Assembly: GCF_002607735.1 (NCBI RefSeq)
Contig: NZ_NBVR01000003.1
Coordinates: forward strand, 43,824 to 107,823
Length of the DNA: 64,000 nucleotides
Direction: 5' to 3'
DNA from: Proteus alimentorum
GTDB lineage: Bacteria > Pseudomonadota > Gammaproteobacteria > Enterobacterales > Enterobacteriaceae
The notes beneath the pieces are model-generated. The model made no database searches. It was not told the DNA's origin and saw only the letters and a program-made list of their open reading frames with translations. How positions within the stretch are numbered: the first letter of the stretch is position 1; each line of letters opens with the position of its first letter. Positions 50,129-60,335 of this stretch are shown here, one piece after another. The position numbers and the translations under genes were made by a program.

Positions 50129-50402
50129 ACACCCTCGATTAATTGCGGCTTCCCTATTACAAATTGAAGATAAAATAAATCATAAACAATTCAATTTTCG
50201 TCTTAAAAATTGTACTTAAAAGAACACTTATGTAAGAAAAATTCAACCGCTAATTTTAATAGTTCTGACCGGTTCTTTGTAAATCAACACAAACTAATAT
50301 CAGCAACGTCTGCTCCTAGCACAGAGCTGAGCAACAACGAATATATCCTTTTCTTTAATAACCTTTTATACTTATTAACTAAACTAACCATCTAGACTCT
50401 TT
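50129..50402. other. Gap between tail genes and cargo
   Basis: 274 bp, AT-rich, with no gene I can support. It should hold the promoter of the synthetase gene and the end of the tail operon, but no strong terminator is visible. Confidence 0.5.
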
Positions 50403-51044
50403 CTATCCACCATACTCCCTCACATCAATATAAAAATACTGCTTTCCTAGTGAGGTTGTTGACATTTGTCCGGCCACTATCATGGAATGAGGGATAATAC
50501 GGTTACCTCGTCCACAAAGAGTTACCCTAATTGTTTTTCCTCCCATCGAATCCATCATACCAATATGCCCAATTGTTGTGATTAATACCGCACAAGGAAA
50601 ACCGACATCCACGCCATTCCAATTATTTCCTGTGAGTACAAAGTTATTTCCCTCTAATAAATTAAGTGGTCTTTGACTTGAAGCATGTGTAATAACACCT
50701 TTATGATAGATTTGAATTCCCCATTTTTGAGGATGAAGTGAAATATGATAAGAAGACTTCACAAATACATAGAGTTCATATTCTGCTGAATTACCTTGAA
50801 TAGTATCGATTAAATTCACACACCACGCATTGTTCTCATAAATTACTTCAGATAATCCACCTAATGATGGATTAGAAGAATTAAGAACTCGAATAAAAAT
50901 AAGTGGCACTGCGTTATTATTACCTTCAATAACTTTAATTAGTCCCGGCTTAGTTTTTATCTTCTTTAAAAATACGGCTGATTCATAAGGTGTTAATTCT
51001 TCGGTAATTCCCTGATTAAAAAATAATGCACCATATTTACTCAT
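50403..51044 (-). CDS. Phage tail-tip associated protein
   Basis: A 213-residue protein, last of the tail operon. The N-terminal part (MSKYGALFFNQGITEELTPY) and the middle WGIQIYHKGVITHASSQRPL indicate two small beta-rich domains. The latter motif is shared with the 87-residue gene upstream. Proteins of this type sit after J-like genes in lambdoid prophages of Proteus and relatives. Function not assigned beyond tail tip. It overlaps the preceding stop by 4 bp. Confidence 0.65.
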   Translation of the reverse strand: MSKYGALFFNQGITEELTPYESAVFLKKIKTKPGLIKVIEGNNNAVPLIFIRVLNSSNPSLGGLSEVIYENNAWCVNLIDTIQGNSAEYELYVFVKSSYHISLHPQKWGIQIYHKGVITHASSQRPLNLLEGNNFVLTGNNWNGVDVGFPCAVLITTIGHIGMMDSMGGKTIRVTLCGRGNRIIPHSMIVAGQMSTTSLGKQYFYIDVREYGG

Positions 51045-51304
51045 TTAATTAGTACCATAATAATTCCATTAATTGCTTGACTATCGCGTAGAGAATTCCA
51101 CGAGATTTTATTATTCTCGACTCTAACAGTGAAATAAGATCCTCGATTTCTAGCTACAATATAGGCGACCAATGACCGCCCTTTAGGAATATTATTATAA
51201 GTTTTACTGCCATTCTGAGTGACTGCTATTTGGTCAAAAATAAATGAACGCCCTGTGATTTTTATTGGCTTTCCTTTTTCATATATCTCTATTCCCCACG
51301 ACAT
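51041..51304 (-). CDS. Small phage tail-associated protein
   Basis: An 87-residue protein. MSWGIEIYEKGKPIKITGRS matches the WGIQIYHKG motif inside the next gene, so the two appear to be related by duplication. It overlaps both neighbours (16 bp with the lipoprotein gene and 4 bp with the next), implying coupled translation. Confidence 0.6.
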   Translation of the reverse strand: MSWGIEIYEKGKPIKITGRSFIFDQIAVTQNGSKTYNNIPKGRSLVAYIVARNRGSYFTVRVENNKISWNSLRDSQAINGIIMVLIK

Positions 51305-51540
51305 GAGAAATCCTCTACGGCATCAGGAGATACCCATCCTCCTAAGAATTTAAATCCTAATTGAGGTACAGCATGATAAAGAGGCCCTTTAATGGTTTCT
51401 CTCTTTTTATCAAACTTTACCAATACAGGTTGTTGATAGTGAAATGTTTTTATTTGGTAAACACCTTGGCAATCGACTTTCTTATATCCAGAGGTACACC
51501 CTGACAATAATAATGCTGTAATTAAAACAATAAACTTCAT
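51289..51540 (-). CDS. Small phage-encoded lipoprotein
   Basis: An 83-residue protein with signal and lipobox LLLSGCTSG (lipid Cys15), then a short Cys-containing domain (VDCQGVYQ, EDFSCRGE). It lies directly after the J-like gene. Phage lipoproteins in this position can block the receptor and exclude related phages (as T5 Llp does); that role is inferred from place and type only. Confidence 0.65.
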   Translation of the reverse strand: MKFIVLITALLLSGCTSGYKKVDCQGVYQIKTFHYQQPVLVKFDKKRETIKGPLYHAVPQLGFKFLGGWVSPDAVEDFSCRGE

Positions 51541-51543
51541 ACG

Positions 51544-54500
51544 CTACCCTAAATAACCTATTTTTGCCGCTAACTGATTGTTTTCATCGTAAACATAAAT
51601 AGTATTATTTGTGATCACTAACCGCCCTTTTGTTCCTCCTGAGTTAATATCTAACCGTCCACGAAATACTGCATCATTTAATTCCACATTCCCTGTTGTG
51701 GCATCAATATTAAATCCTTTCTTGCCCGCTAAATAATTAATTGAGGTTATCTTTTTACCTACCGATAATTTATCAATGGTTGCCTTGCTAAATAATGCAT
51801 CATTGAAAAAAGCTTGTCCATTTTGAATAACAAAAGGTGTCACCACTTTGCCGTTTAATGACGATATCACCGCAAAGTTTTGGGCATTAACCAGAAATTG
51901 ACTATTTCCTTGTGCATTAAATCCTAAGCCAATGCCCGTAATGACTTTATTCCCTTTGCTATCTTGTTGGACTTTCATTGTCCATGATGCCGAAATTTTG
52001 CCATTTATGTCTGTGACCACTTTCGAAGTTTGCTCAATTTTGGCTGAACTTGTACCCACTTGGCTTTCTAACCGAGTCACTTGCTGGGCGGTCGAGGTCA
52101 CCTTACCTGAAACCTCGGTCACTTTGGTTTCAAGTTGGTTTACCGCATTCGCCGTTGCATTGGCTTTCTGCTCGCTGGACTTAGGCACTTCATTCACCAC
52201 AAACCCTTTTGGTGCCACCGATTGTTTGTTATTGGTGTAAGTGCTGGTGATAATTTGATGGTTAACACTCTTGTGTTTAGTTAACTGATATTTTGCCCCT
52301 CCTCGCAAATAAATATATTCCACAGAGCTATTCGTTAACTGAGCAGGTCCCATCACAGAGGATTGATTTGTCCATTTCCAATCAAAATTATCAATGATGC
52401 GGTTTTCAGACTGGGTTCCCCATCCAGAACCACTGACTTGCCATTCCACAATCATGGCAAAGCCTTTGGTGCTGTGAGTCGCATAGCTAGGTTTATTGTC
52501 TGAATATTGCCCTAAAGTTCTAAAGACCTTAAAGGCATAACGACGAGAGGTCGCTAATGGCAAAATCACCGGATAATAGGTGTTTTCATTGAGTATCGAT
52601 AAATCTAAATCCACCACCACAGACTCCGTTAAATCGGCTTTTACCGTCTCTAATTTGCTGGATAACGCTTGTACTTGAGAGGTTGCGGAGGTGACTTTGC
52701 CATCGAGATTAGACACTTGCGTACTTAACGCATTTACCACGCTACTATCAGCTTTTCCCTTCAGTGTTGAACTGAGGGCTGAAATATCTTTCGATTGTGC
52801 TTGCTGTTTCGAGGTGAGAGTTTCTAATGATTTATTAATCGCGGAAACATTCCCATTCATCCGTGTTTCCAATGATTGTCTGGCTTTGGCTTCCGCTTGA
52901 TCACCTGTAACTCGCGCTTGCTTCTCGGCGGAGATAAGTCCTGCGGTGACTTTCGATAAATCATTGCCGGTATAATCACCACGAAGTTGAGTGGCTAAGG
53001 ATTGCCGTTGTTGTGCTTCGGTTTGATCACCCTCAATACGTGCTTGTTGCTCTTGTTTGATTGTAGCGACCTGTGCTTCTGTTGCCGTTGAAACTTGGTT
53101 CATTCGCTCAGCTAATAATTTTCCTGCCTCCTCCAGTTTTTTTTCGCTTTCTTCAATCGTTGCTCCATGCCTCATCAACTCAGATAAAATCTTGTCGTGA
53201 TTTATCCGCATCAACTCATGTAATTCAGTAATATCGAGTTGGTTAGCCTTGCTGTTGATCTCACCTAATAGGTCTTGCGCGAGTTGGTCTCGGCTAATTT
53301 GCCCCGCTAATTCCTCAAGAATTAAATCCGTTTGAGAAGAGCAAGTCCCTGAAGCTTCCACAAAAGGTGATTTGCCATAGCTGTTGATTGTTCGAACATA
53401 AAAATAATACGTATGCCCTGCTTTTAAATTCTCTTGCGTCCAGAAATTCCCTTGGCCAACTTTGTTTGTTTTGGTGATCACTTCATTTTCAGAAAGATTA
53501 GCGAGTTTTTCCTCACTAAACCAAAATTCAAAGGTATAACCAAAGACAGCGCTATCGCCTTGTTTCGGTGCAACGGTCAGATTAAATAAGCCAGAGGTAA
53601 CATCAATATGCTCAGGAGGTGGTGGTGCTTGAATAGCAAAATCACTAATAGCAGGTGCCGACATTGCGCCGGCCACATTTGTTGCTCTGACTTCAACGCG
53701 ATAAGTTCCTCGCGCTAATCCGTTAATATCAACACGCTCAGCCGGTACCTGAATAGATTGAATAACGTTGCCTTCTTGAAGAATAATGACGGTGTTATAG
53801 CGCACATCAGTAGCCACATTCTGCCAAGATAGTGTACCTTGTACGATGTCACTGACTGCAAGTGGAACAAAGGTAAGATTAATCGGTGAAGCAACACTGC
53901 CAGTAGGTAAACTCACAAATGGCGGACGCTCAAACGGTTTGCCAATCACATCTTCATATAAATAGGCACCATCCTCTTCCAACGTTAAAGCCACACCCTC
54001 TAAAGCATGAAAAGACCATTCGGCAATACGGAATTCCAGCCCACTAATCCCCAAAGCCGGTAATTCTAAAAGCACAACTTCTCCCGGACGATAAGCATAG
54101 CCGTCTAAGTTCATCGTGAGTTGAACCCGTCTTCCTGCTTTCTTTTTACGGAGATATTGGCGAGCTAATCGTTGGGCTTGATAAGGGCTTGTGACAAAAC
54201 GATAGTCGATATTCTCTCGAATTTCTAAGCCATCCTCTTTCACCCATTCGTCTACAATCACAGGCGTGAAATCGGTTTTTGTGTATAACTGTTCGGCATC
54301 AATAAACGTGCCATACACCGCATTGGTCGCGTCTTTTAATCCTGTTTCAGGGGTACATGTGACAGTGCCAATCAATTGTGATTCGGTAATGGTCTTTATT
54401 GCAGGCCCATAATAAGCACCAATTTGAATACCGTGTTTTCCTGCGGTGAATGTCGGTTCAGCATTAATACATTTGTGCATCGCTTCCAAAATACTGGATG

Positions 54501-55302
54501 GACTTTCATTTAAGTCATAGGCACCATTAAGGGTATATCGCGACTCAAATCCACCTTCTGGCAGACTCACTTTTTCATCACATAAATCGGCTACCTGTTT
54601 AAAGCTGTCAAAATCAATATCTGTATCAGGTACTTTTAAATAATGGCGGTAATAATCCAAAATAACTAAAGCACCATTGTTACTCCACACGGTTTGCCCA
54701 GTGCGAGGATCAAACAGATGTTTTCCCCAGACTTCACATTTCACATTGGGTAATCCATAAGGGAATTTTTCTTGGTCAAACGTGAGTGTCACACGTAACC
54801 ACGCCAGACCTCGACCAATCATATCCTCTTTCCATGACGTGCAATTTTTAAGCATAAAGGGATCGACATCTTCCCTATCGTTATGTAATTCCCATGAGGC
54901 TTTATCACCAAACGTCTCAATGAGATCATCTCCTAACCAAATCTTCCCGATTTTCTCTATGGGGTGCCCAGCAAGCGCCAATGCCAGTGTGATTTTTTCA
55001 TTTTCATCTTGTTCTCCCGCTTCTTCTTCGGCGAAGAAAAGCAAACCCGATATCACTGTTTTTCCGACAATTACGGTTTCAGGCGCAGACGATGAACGTA
55101 ACATCTGTTTGCGTTCACTGGTATCTCGATAATTCATGGAAGGCAGTTTAGGCTTAAAGATAAGCGAACCCGCGACTTGAACCGCAACGCCTGCTGCCAT
55201 CAGTGCCATACCCATCGCCGAGGTGACGCCTCCGGTAAATAGCCCAGCAATCATTAAGCCTGCACCCACGACTTTTGAAATTAATCCACCACTCCCACCC
55301 AT
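51544..55302 (-). CDS. Phage tail tip/central fibre protein (J-like)
   Basis: Host-recognition protein at the tail end, 1252 residues. The N-terminal Gly-rich hydrophobic segment (MGGSGGLISKVVGAGLMIAG) is followed by the J hub domains (to about 470), fibronectin-type domains (about 480-680), a long coiled-coil Gln-Ala-rich region (about 700-900) and a DUF1983-like end (VITGIGLGFNAQGNSQFLVN). The ATG overlaps the previous stop (TAATG). This part decides host range. Confidence 0.88.
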   Translation of the reverse strand: MGGSGGLISKVVGAGLMIAGLFTGGVTSAMGMALMAAGVAVQVAGSLIFKPKLPSMNYRDTSERKQMLRSSSAPETVIVGKTVISGLLFFAEEEAGEQDENEKITLALALAGHPIEKIGKIWLGDDLIETFGDKASWELHNDREDVDPFMLKNCTSWKEDMIGRGLAWLRVTLTFDQEKFPYGLPNVKCEVWGKHLFDPRTGQTVWSNNGALVILDYYRHYLKVPDTDIDFDSFKQVADLCDEKVSLPEGGFESRYTLNGAYDLNESPSSILEAMHKCINAEPTFTAGKHGIQIGAYYGPAIKTITESQLIGTVTCTPETGLKDATNAVYGTFIDAEQLYTKTDFTPVIVDEWVKEDGLEIRENIDYRFVTSPYQAQRLARQYLRKKKAGRRVQLTMNLDGYAYRPGEVVLLELPALGISGLEFRIAEWSFHALEGVALTLEEDGAYLYEDVIGKPFERPPFVSLPTGSVASPINLTFVPLAVSDIVQGTLSWQNVATDVRYNTVIILQEGNVIQSIQVPAERVDINGLARGTYRVEVRATNVAGAMSAPAISDFAIQAPPPPEHIDVTSGLFNLTVAPKQGDSAVFGYTFEFWFSEEKLANLSENEVITKTNKVGQGNFWTQENLKAGHTYYFYVRTINSYGKSPFVEASGTCSSQTDLILEELAGQISRDQLAQDLLGEINSKANQLDITELHELMRINHDKILSELMRHGATIEESEKKLEEAGKLLAERMNQVSTATEAQVATIKQEQQARIEGDQTEAQQRQSLATQLRGDYTGNDLSKVTAGLISAEKQARVTGDQAEAKARQSLETRMNGNVSAINKSLETLTSKQQAQSKDISALSSTLKGKADSSVVNALSTQVSNLDGKVTSATSQVQALSSKLETVKADLTESVVVDLDLSILNENTYYPVILPLATSRRYAFKVFRTLGQYSDNKPSYATHSTKGFAMIVEWQVSGSGWGTQSENRIIDNFDWKWTNQSSVMGPAQLTNSSVEYIYLRGGAKYQLTKHKSVNHQIITSTYTNNKQSVAPKGFVVNEVPKSSEQKANATANAVNQLETKVTEVSGKVTSTAQQVTRLESQVGTSSAKIEQTSKVVTDINGKISASWTMKVQQDSKGNKVITGIGLGFNAQGNSQFLVNAQNFAVISSLNGKVVTPFVIQNGQAFFNDALFSKATIDKLSVGKKITSINYLAGKKGFNIDATTGNVELNDAVFRGRLDINSGGTKGRLVITNNTIYVYDENNQLAAKIGYLG

Positions 55303-55700
55303 TATTCCACTCTCCACGCTTTGATTGGGTTAATCTGCACTGGCTTCACGCCTTGTGGGGTTACGCCCCAATAATGCCCCGCCCAGACCACCGCTAAACT
55401 GTCACCGTCCTCACCTTTAAACAATACGAGGTCGCCACGCTGAACGCGCTCAATCTCAATGGATTTGAAATAGCGTGATACGGCTTTCTCTAATGTGCCA
55501 AATTTAGATTTGATCAGGTTGAAGGCTTCGGCTTTGGTTTTATAGTGATTGAGATAAGGCTTTATTGGCGAGAAACCGCATTGTGCGTAAATACATTCAG
55601 AGGCGAAAATACAACAATCAAATTCACCCCATGAAAAAGGGCGACTCATCGCCGCCCTTATCGTTTCAGGTAATTTAAGTGTCCAGTTAGGTTGTTTCAT
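55302..55700 (-). CDS. Phage tail peptidase-like protein (NlpC/P60-related)
   Basis: A 132-residue protein with catalytic-type Cys in WGEFDCCIFASECIYAQCGF and a His in VVWAGHYWGV, the pattern of NlpC/P60-like tail proteins (DUF6950-type). It is expected to assist cell-wall passage during injection. It lies between the tail-tip protein and J, as lambda K does. Confidence 0.75.
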   Translation of the reverse strand: MKQPNWTLKLPETIRAAMSRPFSWGEFDCCIFASECIYAQCGFSPIKPYLNHYKTKAEAFNLIKSKFGTLEKAVSRYFKSIEIERVQRGDLVLFKGEDGDSLAVVWAGHYWGVTPQGVKPVQINPIKAWRVE

Positions 55701-55756
55701 GTACTGACCTTAAATAGCAAAAAACCCACAAAAGTGGGTTTAACAAGACAATAAGA

Positions 55757-56338
55757 TTATTTATAAATAAATGCAGGTGCATCTTTCTTGCTGCCCCAAT
55801 AAATCGCCCGTTCAGCCATTTGAGCAACATAACGAAAGATACGATCACCTTGTCTTCGAGATGACCACGACTCATCGGTGAATCTATCGGGTAACCCGAT
55901 TGACCATCGTTCGAATCGATTAGAAACATTAACACATACGGCATTTTCTTCGCCAGACACCACATTGATAGATGTGATTTGTCCGATAAATAAGACTTCA
56001 GCAAGCAACGGTTTCCCCTCTTCGCCGATGGCAACCATCATCAACCGGACTTCGCGTCCTCGACTTTGCTCATTCATCACCATCCCCACCAGCGATTTAT
56101 CAAAACCGGCTAATTTAAGCTGTAATTGTGGGGGACTGGTTGTCTTATTTCCTTTTAGCTGACTGATTTCGCCTAAACTGCCCACTCCCAAATAAGTTTC
56201 ACCCGCAATAATCAGTTGCCCAACACCGGTATGCGCACAAGTGACGCCTGATTTCAAATCGAGTCTGGCGGCTAAAACAATATAAGCCCCCTCATTAATT
56301 GCTTTTACCATACCGTCAGAAAATGGATGATATTGCAT
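55757..56338 (-). CDS. Phage tail-tip protein
   Basis: A 193-residue structural protein (GVTCAHTGVGQLIIAGETYL; VNVSNRFERWSIGLPDRFTD). Its place between the distal-tail-type protein and the peptidase is that of lambda L-region genes. I cannot name the family with certainty. It overlaps the previous gene by one base. Confidence 0.65.
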   Translation of the reverse strand: MQYHPFSDGMVKAINEGAYIVLAARLDLKSGVTCAHTGVGQLIIAGETYLGVGSLGEISQLKGNKTTSPPQLQLKLAGFDKSLVGMVMNEQSRGREVRLMMVAIGEEGKPLLAEVLFIGQITSINVVSGEENAVCVNVSNRFERWSIGLPDRFTDESWSSRRQGDRIFRYVAQMAERAIYWGSKKDAPAFIYK

Positions 56339-56934
56339 TAGTACAACACCTCCTCAAAAGATAACGTGATATTGGTATACCCCAATCGACGATGCTGAAA
56401 TTTACCCTGTTCATTATCAACAAGCCGAAAAACCCCAAAAGGACGCTCAACCTCAAGCATTTCATTAACAGTAGGTGACGTTCTTAACATCGGCGAAATA
56501 AGAATAATCGCACGGCCTTGATTATCACTGACCACATCCGCCACCACCATTTTGAGTTCATTACCCACAGTTAAGCGATCCCCTTGCTGTAACACGCGCA
56601 TATTGCGCTTCCAGTCCTTTGTTTCTAGCCGATTACCTAATTGGTTCGGTATTGCAATACGAGGCGAACCATACCCATAACGCCCTTTTCTTATCCAACT
56701 GGCTATTTTGACTCGCCCCGACATGCCATCCAATGAAGCCACCAGCGCTTCTAACTGGCGCGATTTCTCTTCATTTAAATTATTGAATGTCAGCTCACAA
56801 CGCCAACGGCTTCCCGGAAAGCGTACCGTTTGGCTACTTCCATTAAACGGCGAGGTAAAGGTTTTGCTGTTACTCAATAATTGCCAGTTTTCCTGTGTGG
56901 GGATCACCTCTTTTGGCCATTCAAGAATAGACAT
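56338..56934 (-). CDS. Phage distal tail-type protein
   Basis: A 198-residue protein directly after the tape measure gene, with PGSRWRCELTFNNLNEEKSR and RRLGYTNITLSFEEVLY, a beta-rich tail-tip component of the type that caps the tube under the hub (lambda M position). No enzymatic motif. Confidence 0.65.
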   Translation of the reverse strand: MSILEWPKEVIPTQENWQLLSNSKTFTSPFNGSSQTVRFPGSRWRCELTFNNLNEEKSRQLEALVASLDGMSGRVKIASWIRKGRYGYGSPRIAIPNQLGNRLETKDWKRNMRVLQQGDRLTVGNELKMVVADVVSDNQGRAIILISPMLRTSPTVNEMLEVERPFGVFRLVDNEQGKFQHRRLGYTNITLSFEEVLY

Positions 56935-59900
56935 TTAGACTCCTAATGTTCTGCGTGCTGCGCCATTACTTTGAAAGTCTTGTAACATCATCGCGTGAGC
57001 TTTCTGTGCGCCGGCTTCTGTCCCTTGTTGTGCGGCTTCTTTCATTGCCTGCGCAAGTACAGCGTCACCATTTCCTGTCACTGTAATATGATTAACGACC
57101 GTCATTTGCACACCACCTGCACGGGCTAACGTCGGTTGCGGTGTAACGGGTATTCGTCCTGCGACCGCCCCCACAAAGCCCCCTGAAGCATAACCTTGCG
57201 CCGCATGCATTAAGCGATAGAGATTGCCGACACCCAATTTAGCCGTCGCTTCTTTGGTAAAAACAAACTCATCACCATGCACAATCCCTTTAGGTTCGAA
57301 TTTGCCTCCATGCCCCGTATAACCACCATAAGCATGCCCTTTGCTCATCCATCCCATATCAAAGCCCATTGCCTGCCCGCCTGCTTCAATGGCTTTGAAA
57401 ACCAACATTTTCATCACCATTCGAGTGATATCGGAGATCACCGCATTGGCAAAATCTTTAAAGCTTCCTTTGCCCGTTAAAGCAAAATCGGCTAATGCAT
57501 CAGACATATTATTAAGCGCATTGGTGGTGACATTTCTGACGTTTTCCATCACATCCATGGCCGACTCACTGAAATCCGATAAGCCTTGTTTTAACCCCGC
57601 CATCGGATCGCCTTTCATGGCCTCTCGCTTCCTCAGCTCTTCCTCAATCTGCTGTTTAGTGAGTTCAACATTGCGTTGTAAGTTCACCAGCTCTTTTTCG
57701 CCTAAATCTACACTGGCTTGCTGATACCGCACATCAATCTGACGAAGGGCATTGAGCTTTTCTTGCTCTGCGCGTGACTTTCCTATCAAAGTGGTTTCAA
57801 ATTGCATCTGCTCAATTTCTTTACTGCGATCATAAGCAAATTGCGCAACCGAGTTGGCACGCGCTAGATCATCAATGGCTTTCGCTTTTTCTTTTATCGT
57901 CTCAATGGCTTTGGGATCGATTTTTAAGATGGCATCAAACTTGTCTTTATTCTGTTTGATATCGGCTAATACGGATGTGTATTCATTAAAGGAAGAGGTA
58001 GTGCCATACAGCTGAATACTTTGTCCATCTGCAATCAGTGAGGCTTGTTTTTCCTCTAATTCCGTTAAGATTTTGGTGTATTGCTTGGCATAATCAATGG
58101 TTGATTTGTGGCTGGGCTTATACGTCCGTTTGGCTTGCAATGCCAGTTGTGCCTCAATTTCCGCTTGTAAGGCTTTATCGTAGCCTTGCATATCTGGCGT
58201 AATTTTGCGTGAAGCCAATACATCTTCTGCATTTAATTTCGCTAATGCCTTCCCTGTGGCTTGCGCTTTTGCCACTGAACGTTGCGATTTTTCAATCGAT
58301 TCATCAATCTGTTTAGCAATCGCCGTGGCGGCATTCACTTGGCTATTTGTCGCCTGAAGCGTGATATCAATGAGTGATTCATATTCAATGCCTAAACTCT
58401 TTAAACTCGCCTTAAGTGAATTAATAGCGACATCAACATTTTGTAACTCAGTGGCATAACGTCTATATTCAGGGACTTGATCACCTACTTTTTCTTTGAG
58501 TGTCGCCAACATATTTTGCATATTGGCTCGCTGACGCTCTAAGTTATTAACTTGCTCTGCATACATTCCCATCGCAGCATCAAGCTCTTTTTGCTTTTCA
58601 GCTACTCGTTTAAGGTATAAATCCCCCACACCTTGTTCAGCAAACGCCTTTTCACTCTCAACGCTGTATTTTGATAGACCTTGTAAGGAAATAACCTGTT
58701 GTTTAAGTTCCTCGATTTTCTCCAATTGCGCGTTAATGCCCGATGAAACTTTGCTTAAATTCGCCACTAGCGTGGCATTGCTCATTTTGTTTAACGCTTC
58801 TGTTGATGTATCAAGGGAATTAGCAAATTCAATCGATTCGAGTTTGGCTTGTTTGACATTTTCGCTGTATTCATACAATCCCATTCCCAATGCTGCAACA
58901 CCCGTCACCACTAATCCAATAGGGCCACCCGCTAATCCCATAACACTGTTAAGTGCTCGCCCCGCCACCGTTGATTGACGCCGAGCGGTCGTTAATGCAC
59001 GTTGAGCAACGTTTTCGGCGGTTAATGCCTGTGTATAATTTAGAGAGGCTGTTCTTGCGAGTGACTTTGTGGCGATAAGGTTATCGAGTGCTATTTTTTC
59101 CGCGTTAGTGCCTCTAGTAACTTGATATTCCATTTTGGCTCTATTGAGCGCCGATGTGGCGGCTTCTTTATCCGCCCATGCCTTCCTCACGGCACTGGTT
59201 GCTGCCACACTGTTTGCCTCTGCACTCCGTAATGTGGCTTTGGCTTCATTCAACGTTGTCTGATTTTTCAGATAAGTGGCTTTCGTCCATTGAGAGAGCT
59301 TTGCTACCAATGCCGTAACTGCAATTCCTTCAACCACTTTAGCGACTAACGATAGATTATTGGCAAGAGTGGTCATCCCTGTGGTAAAAAGCTGAGTCGC
59401 ACCTGTACCTTGATTCGCTTCACCAATAAATTTGGTCATCGCCGATTGAAGATTAGTGAAACCTTGGCTAACCGTTGTCACACTGGTAGCAAATTTTTTA
59501 TCCACACTGTCGGCTGCACGCTCTAAGGCTTGAATGACTTTCTCAATCGTCATTTCACCGTCTTGGGCTTTCTTCCTTAATTCGCCCACACTGACACCCA
59601 TTCCATCAGCGATGGCTTTCGCTAACGCAGGGGTTTGTTCCATCACCGAATTCAGCTCTTCCCCACGTAACTGACCTGAGGCTAATGCTTGACCAAATTG
59701 GGTTAATGCCGCTTGGGCTGCGGTTGCACTCGCTCCTGAAATCGCTACCGCTTTTGAGACGGTTTCCGTGAGTTCAGCGACTTTTTGCTGACTTAATCCT
59801 AGGCGATCGGCATTATCCGCAAAACGCTGATAAATCTGTGCCGTCGCATCCAATGATTGATAGGTTCTTTGGGCAATATCATAGACCGCTTGTGTGGCTT

Positions 59901-60210
59901 TATTTAACTCGACAGAACTTTCTGTCACCAGTTTTAAGCGGTTCTGTAATTCCGTCCAACTATCGGCATAATTAATTACTTGATGAATGGATAATGCACT
60001 TGCGGTGACACTCGCAAAACGGGCAAAAAGCGCTGAGGATTTTGCGGTTTGCAATACCATTCGCTCTTGTTGCACGGTGATAGCTTGAAGGCTGACGCGA
60101 ATACTTTGCCCAAATTGTTCTGTTTGGCGCTGGCTACGGTTGATCGCATTTGTGAAATTTGCCGTATTCAGTGTCAAATCAATATTTAATCTACCTAATG
60201 CTCCCGCCAT
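56935..60210 (-). CDS. Phage tail tape measure protein
   Basis: Sets tail length and is ejected into the host. It has 1091 residues, with the N-terminal tape-measure domain (QTPALAKAIADGMGVSVGEL), long Ala-Gln-Lys-rich coiled coils, hydrophobic segments near 430-460, and a Gly-rich C-terminal part. The start MAGALGRLNIDLTLNT has AAGGA 8 nt upstream; an ATG 24 nt earlier does not. Tail length should be about 160 nm by the usual 0.15 nm per residue rule. Confidence 0.9.
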   Translation of the reverse strand: MAGALGRLNIDLTLNTANFTNAINRSQRQTEQFGQSIRVSLQAITVQQERMVLQTAKSSALFARFASVTASALSIHQVINYADSWTELQNRLKLVTESSVELNKATQAVYDIAQRTYQSLDATAQIYQRFADNADRLGLSQQKVAELTETVSKAVAISGASATAAQAALTQFGQALASGQLRGEELNSVMEQTPALAKAIADGMGVSVGELRKKAQDGEMTIEKVIQALERAADSVDKKFATSVTTVSQGFTNLQSAMTKFIGEANQGTGATQLFTTGMTTLANNLSLVAKVVEGIAVTALVAKLSQWTKATYLKNQTTLNEAKATLRSAEANSVAATSAVRKAWADKEAATSALNRAKMEYQVTRGTNAEKIALDNLIATKSLARTASLNYTQALTAENVAQRALTTARRQSTVAGRALNSVMGLAGGPIGLVVTGVAALGMGLYEYSENVKQAKLESIEFANSLDTSTEALNKMSNATLVANLSKVSSGINAQLEKIEELKQQVISLQGLSKYSVESEKAFAEQGVGDLYLKRVAEKQKELDAAMGMYAEQVNNLERQRANMQNMLATLKEKVGDQVPEYRRYATELQNVDVAINSLKASLKSLGIEYESLIDITLQATNSQVNAATAIAKQIDESIEKSQRSVAKAQATGKALAKLNAEDVLASRKITPDMQGYDKALQAEIEAQLALQAKRTYKPSHKSTIDYAKQYTKILTELEEKQASLIADGQSIQLYGTTSSFNEYTSVLADIKQNKDKFDAILKIDPKAIETIKEKAKAIDDLARANSVAQFAYDRSKEIEQMQFETTLIGKSRAEQEKLNALRQIDVRYQQASVDLGEKELVNLQRNVELTKQQIEEELRKREAMKGDPMAGLKQGLSDFSESAMDVMENVRNVTTNALNNMSDALADFALTGKGSFKDFANAVISDITRMVMKMLVFKAIEAGGQAMGFDMGWMSKGHAYGGYTGHGGKFEPKGIVHGDEFVFTKEATAKLGVGNLYRLMHAAQGYASGGFVGAVAGRIPVTPQPTLARAGGVQMTVVNHITVTGNGDAVLAQAMKEAAQQGTEAGAQKAHAMMLQDFQSNGAARRTLGV

Positions 60211-60335
60211 AAATTCAATCCTTGGTATGAACACTACAAAAGCAAACTTTCACCCTGAATAAATGCAATATTCCTTGTTATTTGCTATTGATTTAATTAT
60301 TGATAAACTGAAATTTCGAATAATAGAGGGGTTTT

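Noticed and set aside
50210..50395. Plus-strand 61-codon frame between tail genes and cargo
   Set aside because: AT-rich, no ribosome site, no likeness; probably chance.
57341..57724. Plus-strand 127-codon frame within the tape measure gene
   Set aside because: Antisense shadow of a long Ala-rich coding region; no start signal.
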